Shown one piece after another: positions 23,849-32,590 of a stretch of DNA of 64,000 bases. Source of the DNA: Amycolatopsis sp. GM8 (GTDB lineage Bacteria; Actinomycetota; Actinomycetes; Mycobacteriales; Pseudonocardiaceae); NCBI RefSeq assembly GCF_021653975.1, contig NZ_JAJKFK010000001.1:898863-962862 (forward strand), written 5' to 3'. Both the position numbers and the translations under genes were made by a program. The notes below the pieces were generated by a model. It worked only from the letters and a program-made list of their open reading frames with translations, had not been told where the DNA came from and made no database searches. The stretch's first letter is position 1. Each line of letters starts with the position of its first letter.

Positions 23849-26257
23849 TCACCTCCTCATCCGCACCGACAGGCGCAGCAGGGCCGGACCGGCCCCGGCC
23901 GCGAGTCCGCCGAGTACCAGCAGCGCGGCGAGCACCCACCGCACGATGCCCACCGGTGAAGCCGGGGTGGGCCGCGCCTGGGCGACCGGCTGCTGGGCCG
24001 TGGTCTTGGTGGGCGGGGCCGCTTTGACGGGTGCCGGCCCCGCGGCGGGCGCCGATGTCGCGCCCGGCGCCGCTGTTTGCTGCTGTCCCGGCGAAGCGCC
24101 GTCCTGGCCGGCCGGGAAGGAACCGGACGGGCCGGGGAATCCGGCGCTCTCCGAGCCGCTCTCCCCGCCGTTGCCCGCCGGGCCGCCGACGGGTTTGCCG
24201 GCGAGGTCGGCGATCTGGGTCGCCGCGTCCCGGGCCTGCTGCCGCAGGTCGTCGGGCAGCGGGATGTAGCCGTCGGGCAGCTGGCCGGGCTCGATGCCCG
24301 GGGTCTGCCCGTCGCCGACCGCGTACCGGATGAACGTCGCGTAGTCCGCACCGCTCGCGGTGTCCAAAGCGGACGGTGCGGTCACCGCGTAGCTGAGGCT
24401 GGTCAACGGATACGCGCCGGCGGCCGCGGCCTGCGGGTCCGGCACCCGCACCCCGGGCACGCCGCTGTCCTTCATCGCGCCGGCCCCGGCGAGCAGGCTT
24501 TCCTGAGTGGGTGCGACGAACGCACCCGAGGAGTTGCGTAGTTTCGCCGTCGGCAGGCCGTACCGGGCCGCGGTCGCGGTGTCCACGATCGCGAGCAGGC
24601 TGCGCTGCCCCGTCGGCTCCCGGTCGCGGGCCTTGAGCTGCTTGCCCCCGTCGATCGGGTTGGCCAGCCCACTGGGCTCCTTGCCCAGGGTGTCACCACG
24701 GCTGGCGGCCCGCCCGGCGTCGTGCATGTCCGCGGCCAGCGGGTGCAGGTCCAGCGCGCAGTTCTCCAGCAGCCCGGAGCCGGCGCAGGTGAAGTCCGCC
24801 TTCGGGAAGTTCGACACGGGCAGCGCCAGGCCCTTGTACTTCGGGTTCACCGTCATACCCCACGGATCCGGCTTGCCGTCGAGGAAGGCGCGCGCGTCCG
24901 GGTCGGCGTTGATCCAGCTCCACAGCACCGCGGTCTCGTCGTAGTCCACTGTGGACACGAGGGCGTCTACAGTGGACATAAGCTTGCCGGCGTCCTCGAA
25001 CTCCGGGTTGATCTTGAGAAAGTCGGGATCGCGGGTGAGGAAGTCGGAGTTGTTCTTCAGGTAGTCCTGGCGCACCGGCAGGGACAGCACGTAGGACTGG
25101 GTGAGCAGCTTCGCCAGCAGCCGCGGCGTGAGGCTCAGCGAGAAGATCTGCTCGCCGTCGCGCTGCCACACGCCGTCGGGCGCGACGCCCTCGCCGGCGG
25201 ACTGGCGTTCCATCACGAACGCGACACTCAGCCCGGACAGCGCGACCGGCGCGTAGACCAGCGGCCGGGTGGCCAGGTCCGGTGGCACCGGGTCGGTCAC
25301 GAACTCCAGGCCCGGCTTGTCCGACTCGACCACCTGCCGCGCCACCCCGTCGGGCAGCGAGACGTAACCGAACACCGTGCCGGTGTCCTTGCACAGCCTG
25401 GGTTGCCAGCGCAGGACGGCCTCGGAGATGAACTCGTGGCCCGACGTCAGCCGCTCGGCCGTGCCGATCGGGCAGGCCGCGCCGACCGGCTGGAAGCCCA
25501 GCTTGACCTGCATCCGCTGCGCCCAGTTCGTCTCCGACAGCGGCGAGGAGTCGAGCCCGGTGTGCAGGTAGTCCTGGCCCGCGACCTGGCCGTTGACCTC
25601 CTTCGTGCCGCGCGGCACGATCACCAGCCAGCACGGCCGGGGCGCGCCGTTGACCACGGTGCCGCAGCCGAGGCCGTAGGACTCGGTGGCGGTCTGCACC
25701 TCGAAGTCGGCCTCGCCGGTGCCGGCGAGCGAGGTCTTGGCGAGCGGGATCTCGTTCGTCGTGCCCGCGGTGAAGAAGTCGCCCGTGGCGGTGGTCGTCA
25801 CGCCCGTCACCGAATGGAACGGGACGACGGCCTGGCCACCGGTCGCGGGCGGGGTCAGCGTCTCGAGCGGATCCTTCAACTGGTCGCCGTAGCTCACCTG
25901 CCGCAGCCGCACGAACGCGCCGGACGCCGGGGAGCCCTGGGCCGCGAGCCCGCCGAACTGGCACTGCTCGCGCGAGGGCCCCGCCGGGTCGTCGCCCCAG
26001 CACTGCATGATCTGCAGGAAGTTGGTGTTGAAGTTGCCCGACGGCCCGGTCGGCCCGCCGCCGGTCCAGTTCACGTGCACGGTCTGGTTGATCAGGTTCG
26101 TCGTCTGGCTGACGGTCACCTTCAGGTTCGCGAAATCGCCGGTGCCCGACACGGTCACGGCCGAGCCGGTCGCCGCCTGGGCGGGGGCGAGCGCGACCCC
26201 GATACCGGCCACCGTCAGCACGGCGGCGGCGAGCAGCCGCAGGATCCGGGTGATCAC
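23849..26257 (-). CDS. Large secreted PstS-like protein with C-terminal membrane helix
   Basis: 802 residues. Signal peptide 1-28 (APAQAATG), an N-terminal beta-rich domain (about 30-300) with Cys pairs (MQCWGDDPAGPSREQCQFGG), then a PstS-like binding domain (about 315-660; VYAPVALSGLSVAFVMERQS, LTPRLLAKLLTQSYV). A Pro/Ala/Gly linker, a transmembrane helix near residues 775-795 and RMRR follow. It overlaps the next SBP-like gene by four bases. Substrate-binding proteins of Gram-positives are usually lipoproteins; here the tether is a C-terminal helix. The extra N-terminal domain may contact the DAYN/WxL proteins (inference). Confidence 0.75.
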   Translation of the reverse strand: MITRILRLLAAAVLTVAGIGVALAPAQAATGSAVTVSGTGDFANLKVTVSQTTNLINQTVHVNWTGGGPTGPSGNFNTNFLQIMQCWGDDPAGPSREQCQFGGLAAQGSPASGAFVRLRQVSYGDQLKDPLETLTPPATGGQAVVPFHSVTGVTTTATGDFFTAGTTNEIPLAKTSLAGTGEADFEVQTATESYGLGCGTVVNGAPRPCWLVIVPRGTKEVNGQVAGQDYLHTGLDSSPLSETNWAQRMQVKLGFQPVGAACPIGTAERLTSGHEFISEAVLRWQPRLCKDTGTVFGYVSLPDGVARQVVESDKPGLEFVTDPVPPDLATRPLVYAPVALSGLSVAFVMERQSAGEGVAPDGVWQRDGEQIFSLSLTPRLLAKLLTQSYVLSLPVRQDYLKNNSDFLTRDPDFLKINPEFEDAGKLMSTVDALVSTVDYDETAVLWSWINADPDARAFLDGKPDPWGMTVNPKYKGLALPVSNFPKADFTCAGSGLLENCALDLHPLAADMHDAGRAASRGDTLGKEPSGLANPIDGGKQLKARDREPTGQRSLLAIVDTATAARYGLPTAKLRNSSGAFVAPTQESLLAGAGAMKDSGVPGVRVPDPQAAAAGAYPLTSLSYAVTAPSALDTASGADYATFIRYAVGDGQTPGIEPGQLPDGYIPLPDDLRQQARDAATQIADLAGKPVGGPAGNGGESGSESAGFPGPSGSFPAGQDGASPGQQQTAAPGATSAPAAGPAPVKAAPPTKTTAQQPVAQARPTPASPVGIVRWVLAALLVLGGLAAGAGPALLRLSVRMRR

Positions 26258-27843
26258 CGGTCCTCCTTCCGCAGCACGCGGGCCAGGATGGGCGGGCCGA
26301 CGATGAGCCCGAGGAACAGCACCACGGCCAGCGACGCGAGCAGGGCCGTGGTCGTGTTGTCCTGCAGGCCAAGGGAAACCGGCTGGGCGAGCGCGCCGGA
26401 AGACCCACCGCGGGCGTTCACCGGCTGGCCGGTGTCGGGGTCGATCGCGACGTCACCACCGGCGTCCACCGCCGGGTTGTCCGACGGATTCGCGCTGTCG
26501 GCACCGGCTCCGTTCGCGCCATCGCTCGTGGAGCTGGCCCCCGCCGGGCCGCCCGGGCCGCCGTTGTTCGCCGCGCTGGTGTTGCTCGTCGGCGTCGGGC
26601 GCTTCGCCCCGCCGGTGCCTTCGGCGCACTGCGTCACGCCGATCTTGTCGCACGCGGACGGGAACGGCGCGCTGTTGGCGAGCGCGTTCCCGCCGTCCGG
26701 AGACAGCGTCGGGTTGTTGCACTTGTTGATGTCGGTGGGTTTCTTCGTCGATCCCGGAATGCGCGCCACCTGGTCCAGACCAGCGCGGACGAGGTTGATC
26801 GGCAGCGGCGAGTAGCCCAAACGATCGGCCTGTTGCTGTCCCTCGCAGAGGAAGTAGTACGCGAAGTCCGACAGCGTCCGTCCTTTTTCGACGGTGAACG
26901 GCGACTCGGTGCCGGTCGGCAGGATCATGTAGCTGTAGCTGGACAGCGGGTAGGTGCGCGGGTCGCCGTTGACGTACACGTCGCCGAGATCCTGGGTGAG
27001 GTCGGACCTGATGTGCGCCGCCAGCAGTGCCACCGCCACGCTGGGCGCCGTCGGCTCGATGTAGTACCCGGCCTTGTTGAGCATCTTCGCGACCGGGAAG
27101 CCCGAGTTGCGCGCGTAGGAGTACTCGACGTAGGTGATCGAGCCCTCGCTCTGCGGCTGCCGCACGTAGTTCGTCACGCCGAGCGAGCCGGACTGGCCGA
27201 TCACCGGCGCGGCGGGCGGGTAGTTCGAGGTGAACCCGCACGGCGTGGCCCGGCCCGCGCGGCGGCAGAACGCGTCCCACATGCCCGGGTACTGGTTCGC
27301 CATGTACGTGGTGAACTGGGCGGTCGTGCCGGAGCCGTCGGAGCGGACCACCGGGATGATCTTGCGGGCGGGCAGGTTCAGCCCCGGGTTGTCCGCCTTG
27401 ATCGCCGGATCGGCCCAGTTGGTGATGGCGCCGGTGAAGATCGCGGTGATGGTCTGCCCGGACAGCCGCAGGTTGGTCACCTGCGTGTTGCCGATCTTCA
27501 GGTTGTACATGAAGGCGGTACCGCCGGCCACGATCGGCATGTAGGCGAATCCCCGGGTGGGCTCCACGTCCTTGACCCCGCCGTCGGTGAGCCCGTACGG
27601 GATCTCCGACACCGCGAAGTCGACCTGGCCCGCCTTGAAGTCGTTGCGGCCGGCGCTGGAACCATTGGCGGCGAAGTTGATCCGCATCCCGTACTGCTCG
27701 ACGTTCTTGCGCCACTGGTCGACCGCGTTGAAACTCCAGGTCGACCCCGAGCCGCTGATCGGCACATAACCCTGTGCGAACGCCGCCGGCTGCCCGGACA
27801 GCAGCAGCACGAACACGGCCGCCAGTAGGGCCCAACGCTTCAC
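26254..27843 (-). CDS. Membrane-tethered phosphate-type substrate-binding protein
   Basis: 529 residues. Signal peptide 1-23 (QPAAFAQG), PstS domain about 25-400 with the family phosphate-site segments GSGSTWSFNAVDQW, RINFAANGSSAGRNDF, VDFAVSEIPYG and VRSDGSGTTAQFTTYM. An Asn/Gly/Asp-rich linker and a C-terminal transmembrane helix (about 500-522) with RVLRKEDR follow. It is the best phosphate-binding candidate of the three SBP-like proteins in the locus. Its four-base overlaps on both sides (with pstA and the 802-residue protein) show tight translational coupling. There is no lipobox. Confidence 0.82.
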   Translation of the reverse strand: MKRWALLAAVFVLLLSGQPAAFAQGYVPISGSGSTWSFNAVDQWRKNVEQYGMRINFAANGSSAGRNDFKAGQVDFAVSEIPYGLTDGGVKDVEPTRGFAYMPIVAGGTAFMYNLKIGNTQVTNLRLSGQTITAIFTGAITNWADPAIKADNPGLNLPARKIIPVVRSDGSGTTAQFTTYMANQYPGMWDAFCRRAGRATPCGFTSNYPPAAPVIGQSGSLGVTNYVRQPQSEGSITYVEYSYARNSGFPVAKMLNKAGYYIEPTAPSVAVALLAAHIRSDLTQDLGDVYVNGDPRTYPLSSYSYMILPTGTESPFTVEKGRTLSDFAYYFLCEGQQQADRLGYSPLPINLVRAGLDQVARIPGSTKKPTDINKCNNPTLSPDGGNALANSAPFPSACDKIGVTQCAEGTGGAKRPTPTSNTSAANNGGPGGPAGASSTSDGANGAGADSANPSDNPAVDAGGDVAIDPDTGQPVNARGGSSGALAQPVSLGLQDNTTTALLASLAVVLFLGLIVGPPILARVLRKEDR

Positions 27844-29006
27844 TGGTCCGTTCCCCCGTTCCGTTCGTTGATGCGCGCGATGAACCGCTCGCGGTCGGCC
27901 AGCGACGCGCGCCGGCGCCGTTCCCGCTGCCCGCGCGAGAGGTCACCGGCCGGGCGCCCGCCCAGCACCCTGGCGAGCACGAAAAGGATCAGCACGAGCA
28001 GCATCAGCACCGCGGCTGCACCGAAACCGCGTGACTTCATCGCTTCCTCCGGCGACGTGACGAGCGAGAAGGTCTCCAGTGGCAACGAAACCTGGGACCC
28101 GGAGAGTGGGTTGGTGTTGAGGTACGCGGTGAACCCGGCCGTGATCAGCACCGGCGAGGTCTCCCCGATCCCGCGCGCCGTGCCCAGCAGGATCGCCGTC
28201 GTCAGGCCCGACCGGGCGGTGGGCAGGACGACGTGCCACACCGTGCGCAGCTGGCCGGCGCCGAGCGCGAACGACGCCTCCCGCAGCGAACCGGGCACCA
28301 GACGCAGCACGACGTCCGAGGCCCTGATCACGATCGGCAGCATCATCACGCTGATCGCGCAGCCGGCGGCCAGCCCGGACCGTTCCAGGCCGAGGCCGAG
28401 GATCAGGGCGGCGTAGACGAAAAGGCCGGCGACGATCGAGGGCAGCGCGGTCATCGCGTCCACGATGGTGCGCACCAGCCGGGAGAACGCGCCGCGCGTC
28501 TCGTTGAGGAACACCGCGCAGACGAGCCCGAGCGGGACGACGATGATCAGCGCGATCGCGATCTGTTCGAGGGTGCCGACCACCGCGTGCAGGATGCCGC
28601 CCTGGGTGAGCGGATCCAGCGGTCCGGCGTTGGCCATGTCCTCGGTGAAGAAGTTGGCGTGCCGCAACGCCGCGATACCGCGCACCAGCGGGTATCCGAC
28701 GATCACGATGAGCCCGACCAGCGCGACGAACGCGATGCTGTACACCAGCGCGCGGGCCAGCCGGTCCCGGACGGTCAGCGCGTTCTCCGTGAACGACGTG
28801 AGGAACCCGTAGAGGCCGAGGAACACCACCCAGGCGATGATCAGGAACCCGATCGTGCCACCGAACGGCGCGAGCCGGGTGAACACGAGCCAGGCCACCG
28901 CGACGGCGGCGGCCGCGGAGCCGATGAGCGCGACGACGTCACCGCGGTCGGCGGTGCCGGTCGTCCGGCGTCTTTCGGGCTCGTCCACAGTGGACATGTT
29001 TGTCAC
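27840..29006 (-). CDS. pstA: Phosphate-type ABC transporter permease PstA
   Basis: 388 residues from the GTG at 29006 (AGGAAAG upstream, GTGA overlap with the pstC stop); an ATG at 28997 (MSTVDEP) is the alternative. Two N-terminal helices (about 30-80) precede the PstA core, whose permease loop is GSLREASFALGAGQLRTVWH followed by LPTARSGLTTAILLGTARGI. A cytoplasmic Arg-rich tail ends ERNGGTDQ. PstA and PstC form the channel of a phosphate importer. The very long frame up to 30101 is a read-through in the pstC region and not real. It is longer than typical PstA (about 300) because of the extra N-terminal helices. Confidence 0.9.
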   Translation of the reverse strand: MTNMSTVDEPERRRTTGTADRGDVVALIGSAAAAVAVAWLVFTRLAPFGGTIGFLIIAWVVFLGLYGFLTSFTENALTVRDRLARALVYSIAFVALVGLIVIVGYPLVRGIAALRHANFFTEDMANAGPLDPLTQGGILHAVVGTLEQIAIALIIVVPLGLVCAVFLNETRGAFSRLVRTIVDAMTALPSIVAGLFVYAALILGLGLERSGLAAGCAISVMMLPIVIRASDVVLRLVPGSLREASFALGAGQLRTVWHVVLPTARSGLTTAILLGTARGIGETSPVLITAGFTAYLNTNPLSGSQVSLPLETFSLVTSPEEAMKSRGFGAAAVLMLLVLILFVLARVLGGRPAGDLSRGQRERRRRASLADRERFIARINERNGGTDQ

Positions 29007-30016
29007 GCCTCGCTTTCCTGCCCGGAGCGGCTGCGCGCGATGATCGCGGAGGCGCCGAAGTTGACCACGAGGGTGAGCGCGAACAGGGCAAGCCCGGCCG
29101 CCATCAGCGCGGACAGCCCGAACGGGCTGGCCGCGCCCCACTGCTGCGCGATCATTGCGGACACCGAGTTGGCGCCGCTCTGCAGGATGTGCGGCTGGAT
29201 CACGAAGACGGGCGCGATGATCATGTACACCGCGATGGTCTCGCCGAGCGCTCGGCCGAGCCCGAGCATGGTCCCGCCGATCATGCCGCCGCGCGCGAAC
29301 GGCAGCACAACGGAGCGGATCATGCCCCACTTGGTGGCGCCCAGCGCGTACGCGCCTTCGCGTTCGCCGGGCGGCGCCTGGGAAAACGCCTCGCGCATCA
29401 CCGAGCACGCGATGGGCATCACCATCATGCCCACGATGAGCCCGGCGAAGAACGTGGAGCTGGCGAACACCGTCTGACTGCTCAGCGGGTCGTCGGGATC
29501 GTAACCGTCCACTGTGAACAGTGGAATCCAGCCGAACCGGGTGGAGATCCAGCGCGGCACGTCGAGCAGGTTCCACTGCAGGAACACCGCGCCGAACAGG
29601 CCGTACACCACGCTGGGCACCGCGGCCATCAGGTCGACCAGACTCACCAGCGCCCGTCTGGCGCCGGGGGGCGCGTACTCGGAGATGAACAGCGCCACCC
29701 CGGCGGCCAGCGGGAACGCCACGCACAGCGCCACCAGCGCGATCAGCACCGTGCCGGCCAGCACGGCCGCGATGCCGAAGTTCCCGGAGTCCGGTTGCCA
29801 GGCCTGCGTCGTGAGAAAGGACCAGCCGGCCATGCCGAGTGCGTCGCTTCCGTTGCGCACCAGGAAAAGCCCCACCGTCGCCATGATCGCCAGCACGAGC
29901 ACGCCGACGATGCGCAGCATGGCGCGGAAGACGCGGTCCGCCCCGCCGGGCGGCGCGACCCGGCGGCGCGCCTCCTCGGCCCGGGACGAGCTCATCGCGG
30001 TCCGCAGGCTTGTCAT
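29003..30016 (-). CDS. pstC: Phosphate-type ABC transporter permease PstC
   Basis: 337 residues, normal for PstC. The ATG at 30016 has GGAGGAG upstream; the frame from 30067 adds 17 unlikely residues. Six membrane segments are visible. The signature regions are LMAAVPSVVYGLFGAVFLQW, VMREAFSQAPPGEREGAYAL (permease loop) and LGLGRALGETIAVYMIIAP, the last conserved in PstC. It is the first gene of the surface/transport locus. A PHO-box-like motif lies about 80 bases upstream. Confidence 0.92.
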   Translation of the reverse strand: MTSLRTAMSSSRAEEARRRVAPPGGADRVFRAMLRIVGVLVLAIMATVGLFLVRNGSDALGMAGWSFLTTQAWQPDSGNFGIAAVLAGTVLIALVALCVAFPLAAGVALFISEYAPPGARRALVSLVDLMAAVPSVVYGLFGAVFLQWNLLDVPRWISTRFGWIPLFTVDGYDPDDPLSSQTVFASSTFFAGLIVGMMVMPIACSVMREAFSQAPPGEREGAYALGATKWGMIRSVVLPFARGGMIGGTMLGLGRALGETIAVYMIIAPVFVIQPHILQSGANSVSAMIAQQWGAASPFGLSALMAAGLALFALTLVVNFGASAIIARSRSGQESEA

Positions 30017-30094
30017 CGGCGCGCACTCCTCCCCAAAGTGGCAGTGAAATCTGGCAGAGACAGCCAATCCGGCGAAACTGGACGACCGGACGAC

Positions 30095-30132
30095 GGATCA
30101 TGAACGAGGGACGAACTGGCCCGCTCGTGAAC
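30095..30132 (-). promoter_or_regulatory. PHO-box-like direct repeats upstream of pstC
   Basis: On the minus strand the 11-base units GTTCACGAGCG (30132-30122), GTTCGTCCCTC (30116-30106) and GTTCATGATCC (30105-30095) occur as direct repeats; the last two are adjacent and the first is separated by five bases. This resembles the PhoP box of Streptomyces (11-base repeats beginning G[G/T]TCA). It lies 79-116 bases before the pstC start. Confidence 0.45.
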
Positions 30133-30144
30133 CCTTCTCATCTT

Positions 30145-30510
30145 TCAGGTATCGGCACGGTCGAAAGAAACCAATTGAAGACCGGTGACATCGTGCACTT
30201 GTTTGGCCAGGGTGAGAAAGCCGCCACCAGCGGCGTGTGCCCGAATGCGGCGCTGGTACTGCCGGCTCGACACGGCCAGTGCGACCGCGCCTGCCCTGAG
30301 TTGCCAGTGCCACATTCCCTGTCCATTGCGGACGGTCACCACGTTGGCGCCGTCCAGGCCTTTGATGAGCTCTGTCAGGGAATTCAAGCAGGCATAGGCG
30401 TCGGGAAAATCGTGAACGGAACGCGCGATACTACGGTTGTTCGCCGAAAGAAAACGCCAGTCGACCCGATCGGTTGTGGCCTGGAACATCTGAAAGCGAG
30501 CGGCTGCCAT
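30145..30510 (-). CDS. Small YegP/DUF1508-like duplicated protein
   Basis: 121 residues. Two weakly similar halves follow the YegP pattern of a Trp-x-hydrophobic strand, an alternate strand and a helix: VDWRFLSANNRSIARSVHDF then ACLNSLTELI, and MWHWQLRAGAVALAVSSRQY then GGFLTLAKQV. The function of this family is unknown. The ATG at 30510 has GGGGAAAGAG just upstream; the longer frame to 30582 lacks one. It lies upstream of and on the same strand as pstC, with 128 bases between, in which the PHO-like box sits. Assignment to YegP is by eye and moderate. Confidence 0.6.
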   Translation of the reverse strand: MAAARFQMFQATTDRVDWRFLSANNRSIARSVHDFPDAYACLNSLTELIKGLDGANVVTVRNGQGMWHWQLRAGAVALAVSSRQYQRRIRAHAAGGGFLTLAKQVHDVTGLQLVSFDRADT

Positions 30511-30775
30511 CACAACTCTTTCCCCTGAAACTGCCCCCCACTTGCCGCGTAAGATTCCGGCCGCCTGATGGACGGCGTGCAAACTCCGGACGACGTGATC
30601 GTGGTTCGTCGCTTCACAAGGGATGAAGGCGCGATTCCGGCCAGAACGCTCGAACCGGGCCGAGCGTTACAAATCTTCGCCAGATGTCACCGGCGTCACG
30701 GCCACCCCGCGCGTTCGGCGGAACCCGTTGGGCCACTCGGCTTTCCGCAGTTCGCGCGGCGGTGTGCGCGCCCGG
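30511..30775. other. 265-base intergenic stretch
   Basis: It separates the acyltransferase stop from the YegP-like start, both on the minus strand. GC-rich, with an imperfect GCGCGC stem near 30755. I see no gene or convincing promoter. Confidence 0.4.
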
Positions 30776-32554
30776 TCACCCAGCGAGCAGGTCCTGCAAC
30801 TCTCCGACAGCGCGGGTGAGCTCGTCGCCGAAGCGGTACATCTCGCCGGCGACGTGGCGGGGTGTGCTCAGGTAGATGTTCCACCGGTCCGGCAGCAGCA
30901 CGTACGCGATGCCGACGCACTGCGGGCTGGTCGAGCCGAACCCGAAGTACTGGATGTTCTGCGAGGGCGCGGAACTGGTGCTCAGATAGTCGTCTCGCAT
31001 GACGAGCCACCCCGGCGACGAATACAGCGCCGGGCTTTCTTCGACACCGCGCCGTTTCTGGATCAGCTGCAACTCCCACAAATGCTGCTCCGGCGCGTCG
31101 CCCGCTTGACACTCCTTCGCGCGCGCCACGTGTTTCGCCGCCGCGGCACGGAAAGCCGTCCGGCGCGTTTCGACGGACGCGTCCGGGTCGTCCATCACCG
31201 CGACGAACGCCAGCACCTCGGGGGTGACGACGCGCATCGCCTCGGTCCGGCCGTTGCGGTACTGCCGGGTCGCGATGGACTCGTACGTCGCGCCGGTCAG
31301 GCCCTTGGCCCGCTTGTGCGCGAGCTGGTATGCCATCTGTGCGAAGGCGTCCGGTGACATTCCGAGTTGCTTCGCGCGGTCGGCCCCGAACTCGAACGAC
31401 ACCGTCTTCGTCGCCGTCGCGTTCGCGTAGGCGGCGAAGGACTCCCCGGCCGCGCGAGCGTCCTCACGCAACACATCGTTCAACACGAACTCGACGGGTT
31501 CGAACGCAGGCACACCCTCGGGCGCTTCGCGGCGCGTCCGTTCCTGGCTCAGCAGCGCGTCGGTGAAACCGAGGATCGTCGTCCCGTCGAGTTCGCAGTG
31601 CTCGACGTTGATCCCCGCCGTGCCGTCGGCGAACACCAGGAAGGAAACGGCCTTGTCGAACCACCGGTTCCCACTGTCGCCGTGCAGCAGGTTGTCGCAC
31701 GCTTCCTGGGTGTCCGCCGGTGTGAAGTCTTCCAGGCACAGGCAGAACAGCGCCGTTTCGATGGTGTCGAGCGCTTCGGCGTTGCCCGCGGCCAGCAGTG
31801 CTTCGCGGCTCGACGCCCACTCCGCCCGCGCCTTGGTCGTGAAATGCCCGACCGCGGCTGCCGCGTCGTCGACGACCTTCCCGGTCTTCATGATCGACCG
31901 CAGCCCCGCCCCGAGCTGCTCCGGGTCGTACGGCCTGCCGTCCGGCGCCAGCACGTCCAGCCGGAACGGCGTGTCCCGGAAGAACACGACGATATGCCGC
32001 GCGTCCGGCGGGCTCGGCCGGTCCGTGCTGTACGGCGTGCGCGCGGAGTCCAGTACCTGTCCCGGAATCCGCGTCGAGGAGAACAGGTACTTGTGCTGCA
32101 CCATCGACTGCGGCCGGCCGCGCAGGATCACCGGCGGCACCAGTTCGTCGTCCAGCTTCAGCTTGTAGTCCACCGCGGACGCGACCAGCTCGGCCGCGCG
32201 CTCGACCTGCCCGAGCGGGGATTTCCGGAAGAGGAAGAAGAAGTTGGCGTTGAGCGCGATCCGGTCGCGGCGGCCGAGGTAGCGGTACGGCCAGAACGTG
32301 TCCAGCCAGCTGTGCACGCCCTCGGACTTGTCGTACGCCTCCAGGGTCGCCTGGAGTTCGTGCGCGGGGCTGTCCGGTGCCAGGAAGTCCGCGACGGCGG
32401 CTTCGGTCCGCGCGAGCTCGTCCGGGGTCAGCAGCGGCGTACACCACTCGATGAACCGGCGGCAGGTGTCCTCGAGTGCGGGCAGCGGGACCCGGGGCAG
32501 GCTGTCCTCGTTGCCGAACGTACGGGTGGACCACTCCGGACTGCTCACGATCAT
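30776..32554 (-). CDS. Choline/carnitine O-acyltransferase family protein
   Basis: 592 residues, the length of animal carnitine and choline acetyltransferases. The catalytic His is His319 in GINVEHCELDG, which replaces the usual EHS. Other family marks are LPRVPLPALEDTCRRF at the N-terminus (compare LPxLPVPxLxxTxxxY), the NFFFLFR segment and the C-terminal YFGFGSTSPQCVGIAYVLLP (STS motif). These enzymes transfer acyl groups between CoA and an alcohol such as carnitine. Bacterial members are uncommon and their acceptors are mostly unknown. It lies 36 bases after a 2-oxoglutarate oxygenase gene, suggesting a two-step modification: hydroxylate a small molecule, then acylate the new hydroxyl. Confidence 0.87.
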   Translation of the reverse strand: MIVSSPEWSTRTFGNEDSLPRVPLPALEDTCRRFIEWCTPLLTPDELARTEAAVADFLAPDSPAHELQATLEAYDKSEGVHSWLDTFWPYRYLGRRDRIALNANFFFLFRKSPLGQVERAAELVASAVDYKLKLDDELVPPVILRGRPQSMVQHKYLFSSTRIPGQVLDSARTPYSTDRPSPPDARHIVVFFRDTPFRLDVLAPDGRPYDPEQLGAGLRSIMKTGKVVDDAAAAVGHFTTKARAEWASSREALLAAGNAEALDTIETALFCLCLEDFTPADTQEACDNLLHGDSGNRWFDKAVSFLVFADGTAGINVEHCELDGTTILGFTDALLSQERTRREAPEGVPAFEPVEFVLNDVLREDARAAGESFAAYANATATKTVSFEFGADRAKQLGMSPDAFAQMAYQLAHKRAKGLTGATYESIATRQYRNGRTEAMRVVTPEVLAFVAVMDDPDASVETRRTAFRAAAAKHVARAKECQAGDAPEQHLWELQLIQKRRGVEESPALYSSPGWLVMRDDYLSTSSAPSQNIQYFGFGSTSPQCVGIAYVLLPDRWNIYLSTPRHVAGEMYRFGDELTRAVGELQDLLAG

Positions 32555-32590
32555 CCTTTTCGTCGAAGGGTGTTCCGCGCGGACGTCAAC

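Noticed and set aside
27840..30101. 753-residue PstA fusion protein
   Set aside because: The first 360 residues are an out-of-frame shadow of pstC with Arg-rich composition; the PstA part starts at 29006 or 28997.
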